Assembly (NCBI RefSeq): GCF_000270185.1
Contig: NC_015516.1
Location: 1,338,501 to 1,402,500, forward strand
Source of the DNA: Melissococcus plutonius ATCC 35311
GTDB taxonomy: Bacteria; Bacillota; Bacilli; Lactobacillales; Enterococcaceae
Reading direction: 5' to 3'
Length of the DNA stretch: 64,000 nt
Shown: positions 1 through 10,792 of the stretch, in pieces
How positions within the stretch are numbered: the first letter of the stretch is position 1
Layout of the letters: each line of letters begins with the position of its first letter
Translations under genes and position numbers: made by a program
The notes under the pieces: model-generated
Database searches by the model: none
Told to the model about the DNA's origin: nothing
Seen by the model: only the letters and a program-made list of their open reading frames with translations

Positions 1-928
1 TGGATTTGCCTTGCGTATTTCCTTTGTAATTTCATCATTTGGAGCGAAAAAGATATCAATATTATTTTTACTAGCAGTAACTATCTTTTTATCAATTCCA
101 CCAATCCGTCCAACAATCCCTTGATTATCCATTGTACCAGTTCCAGCAATTTTATAGCCTTTTTGTAGATCTTTATGCGTGAGTTGTTTATAGATTTCTA
201 AAGTAAACATTAATCCAGCTGAAGGTCCACCAATATTATCTGTTTTAATGGAAACAGGTATGGAAGGAATAATCTCTGTATGATCAACTAAAGTAATTCC
301 AATCCCCGCTTTTTTGGTTGTTGGCAACTGCATGAGTTTACCAGTTGTCTTTTTTTCTTTTCCATTTTGGACATAGGTAATTTTAGCTTTTTGACCAATT
401 TTTTGTTTTTGAACATAATCCATAAAAGACTCTTTATTATTAAAAGTATGGCCATCAATTCCAACAACTGTATCTCCAACCTTAATTTTTTATTGAAATC
501 TGATTTATCTTCAATTGCTAATACATAAACCCCTTTAAATGTCATTTTATAAGGAAGATGAGCTAACTTTAAAGCCTGTTCAATAGCCGCATTTTTTGAT
601 GAATCCATATAATATTGCTGGATTTGATTATACTCTTGATTGCTATTGTCTCCCATTAACTCTTTTTTATTTTCTAGTTCATAAAAGTCAGAGAATTTTG
701 CTATTAATGCCGTAACCATTGTCGCTGGACGTATTCCTACAGTAGTTAGATAAAAACTACCCCTTGCATGATCTTTTTTATTATCAACACGAATAATTTC
801 CTTTAAATTTTCTGTAGTTCCTGGCCCTTCAATATAATAAGGAATTGGAACAAAAAAAGCAACGGCTAAAATAAATATAAAGAAAGTTGGTAAAAATACT
901 TTTAAAGAGAATTTTTTATTTTGTTTCA

Positions 929-929
<1 letters not shown>
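1..929 (-). pseudogene. sepM: SepM/YlbL-type PDZ-Lon membrane protease, frameshifted and cut by window edge
   Basis: The family is a membrane-anchored serine protease with a PDZ domain and a Lon-like catalytic domain. In streptococci SepM trims a peptide pheromone. The start ATG at 929 overlaps the coaD stop (TAATG). Residues about 10-30 form a membrane segment, followed by the family-typical GPGTTENL. The first frame reads well to DKSDFN near 490 and then turns to nonsense. The PDZ end and Lon-like part continue in another frame: KVGDTVVGID, then GGPSAGLMF with the catalytic Ser codon at 220-222, then the Lys region GGIDKK. The switch lies in a run of six A (minus strand) where seven would keep the frame. 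The 3' end is outside the window. Either a real pseudogene or a run-length error. Confidence 0.85.
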
Positions 930-1982
<1,053 letters not shown>

Positions 1983-2035
1983 ATATGTTTTCCTTTTATA
2001 TTATTTATAAAAAATCTTTTATTTTATATATTTTG

Positions 2036-2389
2036 CTAAATATAATCATCCAATTGTTCAGATAATTGGATTTTTGTTGTTCGTTTTTCTAGATCAAAAC
2101 TATTTTCTATTTTTGAGGTATCTGTTTTATTATCAATCTTACCAGTAAAACTCATATTTAAGTCTGGCAAATAAGATTTTTCAACAGTTTTCACAAAATT
2201 CAATTCACTGATTTTATTTTTTATTATATCAATGCCTTCATCTTCAGTGTATAAAACAACATATTTTGCGCGATGAGATACATAATGAATAATTCCATAC
2301 CGCTTCAATTGTTTTAATTGCCTTAAACTATACAGCCAAATAATTAAACATCGACGTTTTTGTATGGTTAATTCATGTTTAACATCCAT
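2036..2389 (-). CDS. ylbG: YlbG family protein (DUF2129)
   Basis: Small cytoplasmic protein of unknown function, conserved in Firmicutes next to ylbF. The recognisable core is RRCLIIWLYSLRQLKQLKRYGIIHYVSHRAKYVVLY. I chose the ATG at 2389 because GGAGG lies at the right distance; the longer frame to 2428 runs back into ylbF. The product is 117 aa, longer than the roughly 90 aa of Bacillus YlbG, with an extra charged C-terminal tail (about residues 85-117). It overlaps the ylbF 3' end by 11 bases, consistent with coupled translation. Confidence 0.88.
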   Translation of the reverse strand: MDVKHELTIQKRRCLIIWLYSLRQLKQLKRYGIIHYVSHRAKYVVLYTEDEGIDIIKNKISELNFVKTVEKSYLPDLNMSFTGKIDNKTDTSKIENSFDLEKRTTKIQLSEQLDDYI

Positions 2390-2819
2390 GGCAGGAACCT
2401 CCACAATTTGCCTTTTTTTTTCCTTCAAAAAAAGGATTACCTGTATCTACATGAATAGTTTGAGAGATCGTGTTAGCGATTTGCGTTCCAATTACATCTA
2501 AAATCGTTTGTATTTCTAATTCAGCTTGACGAAATGTTGCTACTTCTGGTAATATATCCAGTTCTCTTTTAGCTTTATGTACATCTCGCTTTTTTTTGTA
2601 ATAGTCAGGTACATAGTGATCATAATTTTTTATTGCTTCAAAAGATTCTCTACTATTTAGAAAAGCTTGTCGCTTTTTTAAAACAATTGAGGAAGTATTC
2701 ATTTTCTGGTAAGCTTGATGATAATTTTTCATTTTGTTACTTGTTGTAATTGCGCTACTCAGTTGAGTAATTTGATCTTCAATGTTAAACAGCTGATTTG
2801 TAATAATCATATGATTCAT
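2379..2819 (-). CDS. ylbF: YlbF/YmcA family regulatory protein
   Basis: Alpha-helical protein of the YlbF/YmcA family. In Bacillus subtilis YlbF, YmcA and YaaT form the Y-complex that carries iron-sulphur clusters and works with RNase Y in mRNA maturation. The sequence shows the family core and a C-terminal cysteine cluster CGGSCHGC, the expected cluster-ligand region. 146 aa. The start ATG at 2819 overlaps the stop of the upstream CAP-associated gene; an ATG three codons later is also possible. It overlaps ylbG downstream. Function in this organism is inferred from the family. Confidence 0.9.
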   Translation of the reverse strand: MNHMIITNQLFNIEDQITQLSSAITTSNKMKNYHQAYQKMNTSSIVLKKRQAFLNSRESFEAIKNYDHYVPDYYKKKRDVHKAKRELDILPEVATFRQAELEIQTILDVIGTQIANTISQTIHVDTGNPFFEGKKKANCGGSCHGC

Positions 2820-3925
2820 TTTCCTTTATTCAGAGATTTTTCGTCTATATTCCTGTGTATTAAGATTAGCATGCTATGATTATCTAATGCAACACTCAAC
2901 ATTTCCTTTTGTTTATGGTTAAATTTTGGATAATCCAATGGATCAGAAAACCATGATAATAGTGTAAATACTGGATCATAGATAGGTTCTTGATAGATAA
3001 TTGTTCTATTATTTTGATTCATATTCTCAATAGTTAACCATTGTTTGACTTCTTCACTTGATAAAGAAAAATAAAGATTAACAAAAGGAGAATTTTGGAT
3101 TTCACTTAATTTTCTTAAACGTTCATCAGAAAGAAATAAGGTCTTTTTTTCATTAAATTCCTCTATAAATAGTTCTGCTTGTTTTTGGTTATCTCTATTC
3201 TCTGTATATACAGGTAGTTTTTCAGCTTTTCTTAATCGATTAATGACCTGAATAAGTTGTTTTTTAGAATAATTACCACTTTGTTGTTTATTAGGCAATA
3301 GTTGCTGGCCTTTATTTAATTGATAAGGCAGCATTGTCAGCAAACTTTCTTTATCTAGATAAATAATTCCTATTAATTTTTTATTTCCTTGACCAAAAAA
3401 TAAAATAGCGAATGTATCATTATTAAAGGCAATGAGTGGGCGATAATTCATATCTTCCTCAGTTAATTCTAAATTATATTGTTTTTTATTATAAGAGAAG
3501 TTAAAATTTGAGTAAATTGTTATCTTGTGAGAGACTTCTGACAAAATCATACCTAAATGAAAAGGAGTTGTTTCCTGCGTTTTATTAAGTACCTTGATAG
3601 CAGCTATCTTTCCATCTTTTACATTTGCTTCTATATATTCACCATTTGAACGATTAAACTGCCAACATTCATAATTATAATTGGCAGTTATTTTTGCACT
3701 TGGCATTCCTAATTGATTAATTAAGAAAGAACTATTTTTACCAATATAATCAGCATAACCAGTTGTTGGTAATTTTTCATAAGGAAGCGCTTGTTGAAAA
3801 TTGCTTTGTTGCTCAGTGTCTACTTTAGCAATTTCTGTTTTTTTTACTGGAAAATAGATTGGTTGTAAATAACCAAGAATTATTATAGTTATAAGTACGA
3901 AAACAAAAGCCAAAAATCGCTTCAT
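2816..3925 (-). CDS. YlbC-like protein with CAP-associated N-terminal domain
   Basis: Predicted exported or membrane-anchored protein: a single hydrophobic segment at about residues 4-20 (FVFVLITIIILGYLQPIY) followed by an extracytoplasmic region. Residues about 55-150 match the CAP-associated N-terminal domain (YIGKNSSFLINQLG, GEYIEANVKDGKIAAIKV). The C-terminal half sits where YlbC proteins carry a CAP/SCP domain, but the usual conserved His and Glu motifs are not evident, so the CAP domain looks strongly diverged. 369 aa, close to the family length. Overlaps ylbF by 4 bases. Specific function unknown. Confidence 0.75.
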   Translation of the reverse strand: MKRFLAFVFVLITIIILGYLQPIYFPVKKTEIAKVDTEQQSNFQQALPYEKLPTTGYADYIGKNSSFLINQLGMPSAKITANYNYECWQFNRSNGEYIEANVKDGKIAAIKVLNKTQETTPFHLGMILSEVSHKITIYSNFNFSYNKKQYNLELTEEDMNYRPLIAFNNDTFAILFFGQGNKKLIGIIYLDKESLLTMLPYQLNKGQQLLPNKQQSGNYSKKQLIQVINRLRKAEKLPVYTENRDNQKQAELFIEEFNEKKTLFLSDERLRKLSEIQNSPFVNLYFSLSSEEVKQWLTIENMNQNNRTIIYQEPIYDPVFTLLSWFSDPLDYPKFNHKQKEMLSVALDNHSMLILIHRNIDEKSLNKGK

Positions 3926-4076
3926 AGCTTCTCCTATCCATCTTTACTCAGTTATTTTAATAATATATAAAAATAGCGATGATTTCAGTGTTTTTAATCA
4001 CCGAATAGGTATGAGGATTAAACTTTATACTTAGATAAAATATCAAATCAGCAATTGTTTATTTTAATTCGATTGC

Positions 4077-4349
4077 TTATTCTTTTTCATAAATATCTGT
4101 ATACAATTGGTCTAATTCTTTCCCAAGGTGTTTAATCAATTGTTGTCCTTCAGCTATAGTCAATAGACCTAAGCGTTCAGCATAAGTAACCTGTCTTGAA
4201 AATCCATAAATTTGTGTATCTATTATTTCTTCAAAAGCTTTACATTGAAAAATACAAAGACTATTTTTTTGACTTTGAATTAATTGTTTAATTTTACATG
4301 CATCTTCATTTAATAATTGGATGGCATGTTCTTTTGAAATAGGTTCCAT
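4077..4349 (-). CDS. ylaN: YlaN/UPF0358 family protein
   Basis: Small helical protein of the YlaN family; in Bacillus it binds iron and interacts with the Fur repressor. Family features visible are HAIQLLNEDACKIKQLI, the central CKAFEEIIDTQIYGFSRQV and YAERLGLL. I chose the ATG at 4349 because a perfect AGGAGG lies 6-7 bases upstream; the longer frame adds 19 residues with no family similarity. The product is 90 aa, the normal family length. It stands alone between the YlbC-like gene and recQ. Confidence 0.88.
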   Translation of the reverse strand: MEPISKEHAIQLLNEDACKIKQLIQSQKNSLCIFQCKAFEEIIDTQIYGFSRQVTYAERLGLLTIAEGQQLIKHLGKELDQLYTDIYEKE

Positions 4350-4488
4350 ACTTTTGCCTCCTACTCCTAATTGTTTAATTATATCATAAACGATATAAAG
4401 ATTCATGATTTTTAAAACATCATTTGTCTTTTATTCTTGAAAAAAATAGCGACAATTGGTATTGAAATAATAAGAAAAAATGAATGAA

Positions 4489-6261
4489 TCAAATTTTATT
4501 TTCTGATTGGAATTCCTTAATTTTATTAATAAATAGTTCACCATATTTATCTAGTTTATTTTGGCCAACCCCTTTAATTTGTAAAAACTGAATCGTATTT
4601 TTAGGTAACTTTTCACATATTTCTTTTAAGGTACTATCAGAAAAAACCAAATAAGGAGGAACATTTGCTTTTTGCGCCAAATCCATACGTAATTCTCTAA
4701 GCGTTTCAAATAATTCATCATTGTCAATTACTTTATGTACTTTTTGATCCTCTTTTCTAAAAACAGAACATTTTCCTAACAGAACTTCTATTCCCAAGGG
4801 AGACACCTGAAGAATCGGGTATTGTCCAGAAGTAGCAATCAATTGTCCCTTAGCTGTTAAATAATCAATTAGCTGAACAACTTCTTTTTGTGTTCGATCT
4901 TTTAATAATCCATAAGTAGGCAGTTGATCAAGATGCCACTGTTCAATTTTTTTATCTTTTGATCCAGTTAATACTCTACCAACTAGGCCTTTACCAAATC
5001 GCTCTCCCATTCGCTTGACACAGGATAATATTTTTTGAGCATCTATTGTAATATCAACCAACTCTCGTTGATCCAAACAATTTGTACATTTATGGCATTC
5101 CAGGCCATGATCACCAAAGTAATTTAAGATAAATTGCTGTAAGCATACTTGAGTATTTGCATATTGAGAAATTTCTTTTAGTTTTGTATATTGTTGTTGC
5201 TTATAATCATCTGTACAAGTCATTTGTTCAATAAAATAATGATGAATTTGTAAATCTTGAGGGGTGTAAAATAAAATCGCATCTCCTGGCAAACCATCAC
5301 GACCAGCGCGTCCTGCTTCCTGATAGTAAGATTCAATATTACCAGGTGTCTGTGCATGGATAACAAAACGAACATTACTTTTATTAATCCCCATGCCAAA
5401 AGCATTGGTAGCAGCAATAACTTGTAGTTGATCGAACAGAAATTTTTCTTGATTGTCATTTCGTTCTTGTTCGCTCATTCCACCATGATAAATTCCAACA
5501 GCAATTTTTTTACTTTTTAATAATAAATAAATCCGTTCAGCTTCCTTACGTGTATTGACATAAATAATTCCTGCTTGTGCTTGGTTTAATTTGAGATATT
5601 CTAATAAGAATAAGTCGCGATTTTGGTCTCTAATTACCTGAAAAGATAGGTTTTCTCTTAAAAATCCTGTCTTTACCTGGTTATCAATAGGAATATATAA
5701 TTTTTTTAGAATATCTTCCGCCACTTGTGGCGTTGCAGTTGCAGTCAATGCAATTATAGTTGGCTGTTGTTTAAATTGGTGAATAATCTCTGCTACCCGT
5801 AAATAGCTAGGTCTAAAATCGTATCCCCACTGAGAAATACAATGAGCTTCATCAACGGCTAGTACATCAATAGGTACATGTAATAAAAGTTGTTGAAAAT
5901 CATAAGATTCTAGCCGTTCTGGTGCAATATATAATAACTTTACCTTCTTATCTACTGCTAATTGGATCCGATGATTCATTTCTTGAATAGAAATTGTGCT
6001 ATTAATAAAGGTAGCTGGAATTCCTAACAGATTTAAAGCATCTACCTGATCTTTCATTAATGAAATCAAAGGTGAAATCACCAAGGTTAAATTGGGTAGC
6101 ATCAGGGCAGGTAATTGATAACAGATAGATTTTCCTCCACCTGTTGGCATAATTCCCAGAACATTTTGTCTATTCAAAACACAATTAATTAATTCTTGTT
6201 GTCCAGGACGAAATTGCTCATATCCAAATACTTTTTTTAGTAATTGCTTTGTATCAGCCAT
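4489..6261 (-). CDS. recQ: ATP-dependent DNA helicase RecQ
   Basis: 3'-5' superfamily 2 helicase for recombination and fork repair. Domains in order: the helicase core with RPGQ (motif 0), MPTGGGKSICYQLP (Walker A, about residue 40), DEAHCISQWGYDFRP (motif II plus the RecQ loop), and motif VI GRAGRDG; the zinc-binding RQC region with CHKCTNC near residue 375; a winged-helix region; and a C-terminal HRDC domain (about 515-585). 590 aa is a normal length. Start ATG at 6261. Single-gene unit with AT-rich flanks. Confidence 0.97.
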   Translation of the reverse strand: MADTKQLLKKVFGYEQFRPGQQELINCVLNRQNVLGIMPTGGGKSICYQLPALMLPNLTLVISPLISLMKDQVDALNLLGIPATFINSTISIQEMNHRIQLAVDKKVKLLYIAPERLESYDFQQLLLHVPIDVLAVDEAHCISQWGYDFRPSYLRVAEIIHQFKQQPTIIALTATATPQVAEDILKKLYIPIDNQVKTGFLRENLSFQVIRDQNRDLFLLEYLKLNQAQAGIIYVNTRKEAERIYLLLKSKKIAVGIYHGGMSEQERNDNQEKFLFDQLQVIAATNAFGMGINKSNVRFVIHAQTPGNIESYYQEAGRAGRDGLPGDAILFYTPQDLQIHHYFIEQMTCTDDYKQQQYTKLKEISQYANTQVCLQQFILNYFGDHGLECHKCTNCLDQRELVDITIDAQKILSCVKRMGERFGKGLVGRVLTGSKDKKIEQWHLDQLPTYGLLKDRTQKEVVQLIDYLTAKGQLIATSGQYPILQVSPLGIEVLLGKCSVFRKEDQKVHKVIDNDELFETLRELRMDLAQKANVPPYLVFSDSTLKEICEKLPKNTIQFLQIKGVGQNKLDKYGELFINKIKEFQSENKI

Positions 6262-6606
6262 TATTTACTCTCCCACCTGCATACTCTTACGATCCATTCT
6301 ACCATTTACTATTCAACAGTTCAAGAAATCTTGTGAAACAAAAAAATTTATGAAACATTTTAAAAAATAAAATAGAATAAAATAGCGATGCATAAATAAC
6401 TCATTTTTGCACTAGACCTAGTTATCCACAAAACGATTTCTCTTCATTCAAAAATAGACCTAAATTTATTAATTTATGACTACCATTTATGACTATTTTT
6501 TATTTTCATCTATTTTAATCATTAAAAGTAAAAAATAGCAAAAAGAGCTAAAAAATTTAATTTTCTAGCTCTTCCTACCTATTTATATAAATTTAAATGT
6601 TCTTGA
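6262..6606. other. Intergenic region between recQ and typA
   Basis: AT-rich stretch holding the typA terminator (listed separately) near 6540-6573 and, next to recQ, the presumed recQ promoter region. No ORF or further structure supported. Confidence 0.5.
6539..6573 (-). terminator. Intrinsic terminator after typA
   Basis: Stem AAGAGCTA / TAGCTCTT extended by A/T pairs. Read on the minus strand it is followed by a T-rich run. It lies just downstream of the typA stop at 6607. Confidence 0.75.
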
Positions 6607-8439
6607 TTAACTTTTTTTCTTTTTATTTGCCTTTTCACGTTCACTTTTATTCAATAATTGTTTTCTTAAACGAATACTTTCAGGTGTTACTTCACAGTAC
6701 TCATCATCATTTAGAAATTCTAATGATTCTTCTAAAGTCAGCGTTTTTGGTTTTTTAATAACAGATGTTTGATCTTTTGTAGCCGAACGAACGTTTGTCA
6801 TTTGTTTTGCTTTGGTAATGTTCACCGTTAAATCATTCTCTCGGTTATTTTCACCAATAACCATTCCTTCATACACTTCTGTACCCGGCTCAACAAAAAC
6901 TGTTCCACGTTCTTCAATACTCATGATACTGTAAGTTGTTGCTTTTCCAGTATCAATGGATACCAAAGTCCCTTGATGACGTCCACCAATTTGTCCTTTA
7001 ATCATTGGCAAGTATTGATCAAAAGTATGGTGCATAATGCCATATCCACGAGTCATCGATAAAAATTCTGTCGTATAACCAATTAATCCACGTGCTGGTG
7101 CTAAGAAAATTAAGCGAATTTGTTCATTGCCTGTGTGTATCATATCTTGCATTTCACCTTTACGTTGGCTTAATGATTCAATAATACTGCCCATGTATTC
7201 TTCAGGTGTATCAATTTGAACACGTTCAAATGGCTCACAAATTACACCATCAATTTCACGTTCAATCACTTCTGGACGAGAAACTTGAAGTTCATAACCT
7301 TCACGTCTCATATTTTCAATTAAAATAGATAAATGTAACTCACCACGACCTGAAACTGTCCATCGATCTGGTGATTCGGTTGGATCTACCCTAAGAGACA
7401 CATCTGTTTGTAATTGTGCCATTAGGCGTTCTTCAATTTTTCTAGCTGTGACAAATTTACCTTCACGTCCAGCAAAAGGTGAATTGTTCACCAAAAATGT
7501 CATTTGTAGTGTTGGTTCGTCAATATGAAGGATTGGCAGCGCTTCTTGTTGATCAACGGGTGTTACCGTTTCTCCTACAAAAATATCTTCCATTCCAGAA
7601 ACAGCAATCAAATCTCCAGCTTTAGCTTGTTCAATTTCCAGACGTTGTAATCCAAAATAACCGAATAATTTTGTTACGCGGAATTTTTTAACAGAACCAT
7701 CCAATTTCATTAAAGCTACCTGATCACCAACCTTAATTTCTCCTCTAAATACTCGACCAATTCCAATACGACCAACATATTCATTATAATCTAGTAAGGA
7801 AACTTGAAATTGTAATGGATCTTCACTATTATCAATTGGTGCAGGAATATGATTAATAATGGTATCAAAAACTGGAATCATGGTTTTTTCTTGATCAGCT
7901 GGGTCTTCTGATAAGCTAGAAGTTCCATTGATAGCAGAGACATAAATAACTGGGAATTCTAATTGGTCTTCATCTGCACCTAGTTCAATAAATAATTCTA
8001 ATACTTCATCAACAACTTCAGCTGGACGTGCAGAAGGTTTATCAATTTTATTTACAACAACAATTGGTGTTAAATGTTGTTCAAGTGCCTTTTTCAAAAC
8101 AAAACGTGTTTGTGGCATTGTACCTTCATAGGCATCAACAATTAATAGAACACCATCTACCATCTTCATAATTCTCTCTACTTCACCACCAAAATCCGCG
8201 TGGCCTGGAGTATCCATGATATTAATTTTTGTGCCTTTATATTTAACTGCAGTATTTTTAGCTAAAATGGTAATTCCACGTTCCTTTTCTAACGCATTCG
8301 AATCCATTGCTCTTTCTTGTAGCTCTATATGATCATCCAAGGTATCAGATTGTTTCAATAATTCATCGACTAATGTTGTTTTTCCATGGTCAACGTGAGC
8401 AATAATGGCTACGTTGCGAATATCATTTCTATAGTTCAA
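6607..8439 (-). CDS. typA: Ribosome-associated translational GTPase TypA/BipA
   Basis: EF-G-like GTPase that binds the ribosome and assists assembly and stress adaptation. The G-domain motifs are intact: G1 AHVDHGKTT (about 15-23), G2 RGITI, G3 DTPGHADF, G4 NKIDK and G5 SAINGTSS. They are followed by EF-Tu domain-II-like and EF-G C-terminal folds (GEVYEG, RGIMHHTF region) and the basic C-terminus KKKKS. 610 aa is typical. Start ATG at 8439. Single-gene unit. Confidence 0.97.
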   Translation of the reverse strand: MNYRNDIRNVAIIAHVDHGKTTLVDELLKQSDTLDDHIELQERAMDSNALEKERGITILAKNTAVKYKGTKINIMDTPGHADFGGEVERIMKMVDGVLLIVDAYEGTMPQTRFVLKKALEQHLTPIVVVNKIDKPSARPAEVVDEVLELFIELGADEDQLEFPVIYVSAINGTSSLSEDPADQEKTMIPVFDTIINHIPAPIDNSEDPLQFQVSLLDYNEYVGRIGIGRVFRGEIKVGDQVALMKLDGSVKKFRVTKLFGYFGLQRLEIEQAKAGDLIAVSGMEDIFVGETVTPVDQQEALPILHIDEPTLQMTFLVNNSPFAGREGKFVTARKIEERLMAQLQTDVSLRVDPTESPDRWTVSGRGELHLSILIENMRREGYELQVSRPEVIEREIDGVICEPFERVQIDTPEEYMGSIIESLSQRKGEMQDMIHTGNEQIRLIFLAPARGLIGYTTEFLSMTRGYGIMHHTFDQYLPMIKGQIGGRHQGTLVSIDTGKATTYSIMSIEERGTVFVEPGTEVYEGMVIGENNRENDLTVNITKAKQMTNVRSATKDQTSVIKKPKTLTLEESLEFLNDDEYCEVTPESIRLRKQLLNKSEREKANKKKKS

Positions 8440-8706
8440 TATAATTACTCCCTACTCTAATATTAACTGTAATGTAAATCCCGACTTTTTATTATACCAA
8501 ATTTTAAGATTAAAATATAGTCTTTATCTATTAAATTTAAAAAAATTTACATTTTTTATTATTTTTTCTGAAAATTTCTATATTATTTTTTAATAATTTT
8601 TAATTTATTTTTTGCATTTATCTAGCCTAAAGTTCATCAAAAGATTTATACTACAAATAACGGACATGCCACACTGTTTTTAAATTTTCAACTCGATAAT
8701 GAACAA

Positions 8707-9480
8707 TTAAAGATTGAAATATTGACTTGTGATTTCTTGATAGGCTACTGGAGTGGCTGCTAAAAAGTATTCTCGTCCTGAGAATTTCAAAGGTTCACCC
8801 GAAACATTTGAATAGAAAAATCCAAATTCATTCAGTAGAACAATGCCTGCGGCATAATCCCAAGGATATAAGTTAGAAAGATAACCAATATGGTTTCCTT
8901 TCAACATAGCAATCAATTCTAAACCTGCACAGCCGGTGACACGAATACCACGACTAGTTTCACCAATTTCTTTTGCATGATGAATATTTTTACCAAACAT
9001 AAAGGCATTCATTCCCATTAATCCATCAGATAATGATTTCATTTTAGGTGATTCTAATAAACGATCATTGCAATGTACACCTAAGTCTACTCCTCCCCAA
9101 TAGCATTGATGATTCATTACATCATAGATGAAACCAAGTTCTCCTTTGCCATCAACATAAATTCCAATCATAATACAAAAATTTTCTTTTTCCATCACAA
9201 AATTCATTGTTCCATCAATTGGATCAATAATCCAAACACGTCCTGTAAAAGAATCAATGGAAGAATACCCTTTCTCCTCACCTAAAATGCGATCTTTTGG
9301 ATAGTTTTTTTGGATTTTATCGATTAAGAAACCTTGAATTTCCTCATCCATATTTGTAACTAGGTCTGTACGACCAGATTTTTCAGTTACTTCTATTTCT
9401 GCTCTGATATTTTTTCGAATATACACTGCTGCTTCCTCTAGCCATTTTTTTATTTGTATAATTAGCTTTTCTTTCTCCAT
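8707..9480 (-). CDS. Inositol monophosphatase family protein (SuhB-like)
   Basis: Mg-dependent sugar/inositol phosphatase family. Motifs seen are DLVTNMDEEIQ, GEEKG, the signature WIIDPIDGTMNF (metal-binding Asp residues, about 82-93) and the C-terminal WDYAAGIVLL. 257 aa. The start ATG at 9480 directly abuts the stop of the UPF0223 gene, so the two are co-translated. This gene pair is usual in enterococci and lactobacilli. The in vivo substrate cannot be read from the sequence. Confidence 0.92.
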   Translation of the reverse strand: MEKEKLIIQIKKWLEEAAVYIRKNIRAEIEVTEKSGRTDLVTNMDEEIQGFLIDKIQKNYPKDRILGEEKGYSSIDSFTGRVWIIDPIDGTMNFVMEKENFCIMIGIYVDGKGELGFIYDVMNHQCYWGGVDLGVHCNDRLLESPKMKSLSDGLMGMNAFMFGKNIHHAKEIGETSRGIRVTGCAGLELIAMLKGNHIGYLSNLYPWDYAAGIVLLNEFGFFYSNVSGEPLKFSGREYFLAATPVAYQEITSQYFNL

Positions 9481-9759
9481 TTATTTATCCTCCAGTTTCA
9501 ATAATCCTTTTTCCATTCCTTTTGCTTGTTGCAGTGTTTGATAGAGTGAGTAACCAGACACCTTTTGAAACTTTTTGCCTAATGCTTTTTCTTCACCAAT
9601 ACTAGGGATCACAGTTTTGAAGGTTCGATAAGTTTTCATAAATTCATTAACCTCGATACCAGTCTCGTTTGCCTGCTCAACAGCTGCCCATAAACGAGTT
9701 ACTATAATAATCTCTTCCTTAGTCCAGTCTAGTTCTAATGGATATTGATAATTCTTCAT
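9481..9759 (-). CDS. UPF0223 family protein
   Basis: Small (92 aa) conserved Firmicute protein of unknown function. The family pattern is visible: Y.YPL..DWTKEEI (residues 4-17), a short helix with VE.....V....F...YR.FK..VPS..EEK (about 28-60), and a C-terminal G.S.Y...Q. The gene sits immediately upstream of the inositol phosphatase with zero spacing, the standard arrangement for the family. Confidence 0.88.
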   Translation of the reverse strand: MKNYQYPLELDWTKEEIIIVTRLWAAVEQANETGIEVNEFMKTYRTFKTVIPSIGEEKALGKKFQKVSGYSLYQTLQQAKGMEKGLLKLEDK

Positions 9760-10175
9760 GTTGATTCACCTCATGGCAAGTTTAGCATAATTAAAAGGAA
9801 AATAGGAATTATTCTTATTATTTCGTTTTTATTTCATTCTCAAAATTTGAAGTATTCATTAATTATTGAATGAACGAAAATTATTGAATGAACGAAATTT
9901 CTATTCATGAACTTAAAAATAATTCTATATCTTTTCTTAGAAGAAAAAAACAAGCATGATTATTTCAATTCATTGATAGCTTGTTTCCGCTCTTTTATTT
10001 TTTATAAAAATCCAATTAAATAAAAAGACATGAGAAATACTCATGCCTTTTTATTTAATAGATATGTTCGTAATTTATGAATTTTGTCCTGATAAGAATA
10101 AATGGATTGTTTTTATAGAATATTAAAAGATCTTTACCTGAGTAGGTTGTGAAAAACAATCAAATAAGAAGAACC
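9760..10175. other. Intergenic region with one hairpin
   Basis: About 415 bases between the HD-hydrolase gene and the UPF0223 gene. It contains the hairpin at 10015-10060. A near-direct repeat of the motif ATTGAATGAACGAAA occurs around 9864-9899. No coding frame supported. Confidence 0.5.
10015..10060 (-). terminator. Hairpin terminator after the HD-hydrolase gene
   Basis: A long stem (AATTAAATAAAAAGACATGAG with its near-complement, one mismatch) around a 5-base loop. It is flanked by A and T runs on both sides, so it could work on either strand. It lies about 115 bases downstream of the HD-domain gene. Confidence 0.7.
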
Positions 10176-10667
10176 TTATTTGGTTGTATGATATCGCCAC
10201 TTATTTTTAAAGCTATACATTAATGGATTCATTACTTCTTTAAAAGCACAATATTTGTCTACCATTGTTACAATATAGCCTTCTTTATACCTAGGCGGCG
10301 CTATTGTTGCTCCCCACATATGTTTGATAATAATATCTTTTTCTAAATCCGACAATTCGGTGATACTTTCTGCATTTTTAGCTGCGATTCGTGGATGCAT
10401 ATAAGCATGTGTACCACCATCAAATTTAGTTGTTCGCCAATCATAAAAAAATAAATCATGCAATAAACCAGCTCTAGCTACTGCTCTTTTATTGCAATGC
10501 CAACGTTTTGCTAGCCTATAGCTATTATAAGAAACACTAATACAGTGTTCCAGACGGGTTGTATGAATATGATGTACATAATTATTTAAACGTTTCACTT
10601 CATCCGTTGCTAATAAATCTTCTACATACGAAACATATTCTGCATCTTCAAACCATTTTTCAGCCAT
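10176..10667 (-). CDS. HD domain phosphohydrolase
   Basis: 163 aa cytoplasmic protein with the HD metal-binding signature: H at RLEHCISV, the doublet in AGLLHDLFFYD, a further His pair in THAYMHPRIAA and a final Asp in TMVDKYCA. HD proteins act as nucleotidases, phosphodiesterases or related hydrolases; the substrate is not predictable here. It starts ATG at 10667 with AAGGTGG upstream. It resembles the small HD hydrolases found alone in Lactobacillales genomes. Confidence 0.85.
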   Translation of the reverse strand: MAEKWFEDAEYVSYVEDLLATDEVKRLNNYVHHIHTTRLEHCISVSYNSYRLAKRWHCNKRAVARAGLLHDLFFYDWRTTKFDGGTHAYMHPRIAAKNAESITELSDLEKDIIIKHMWGATIAPPRYKEGYIVTMVDKYCAFKEVMNPLMYSFKNKWRYHTTK

Positions 10668-10792
10668 TTTCTTACCACCTTTTTTAACGCTCTCTTTAAA
10701 TTAATGAAAGTATAGCATTTAAAATAGGCGAAATCTAGGAATTTTCTTTAAAATTCTGCACTTTAATATTTACTTAATAAAGGATTCATCAT

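Noticed and set aside
5220..5459. 79 aa minus-strand ORF inside recQ
   Set aside because: Alternative frame of the intact recQ gene.
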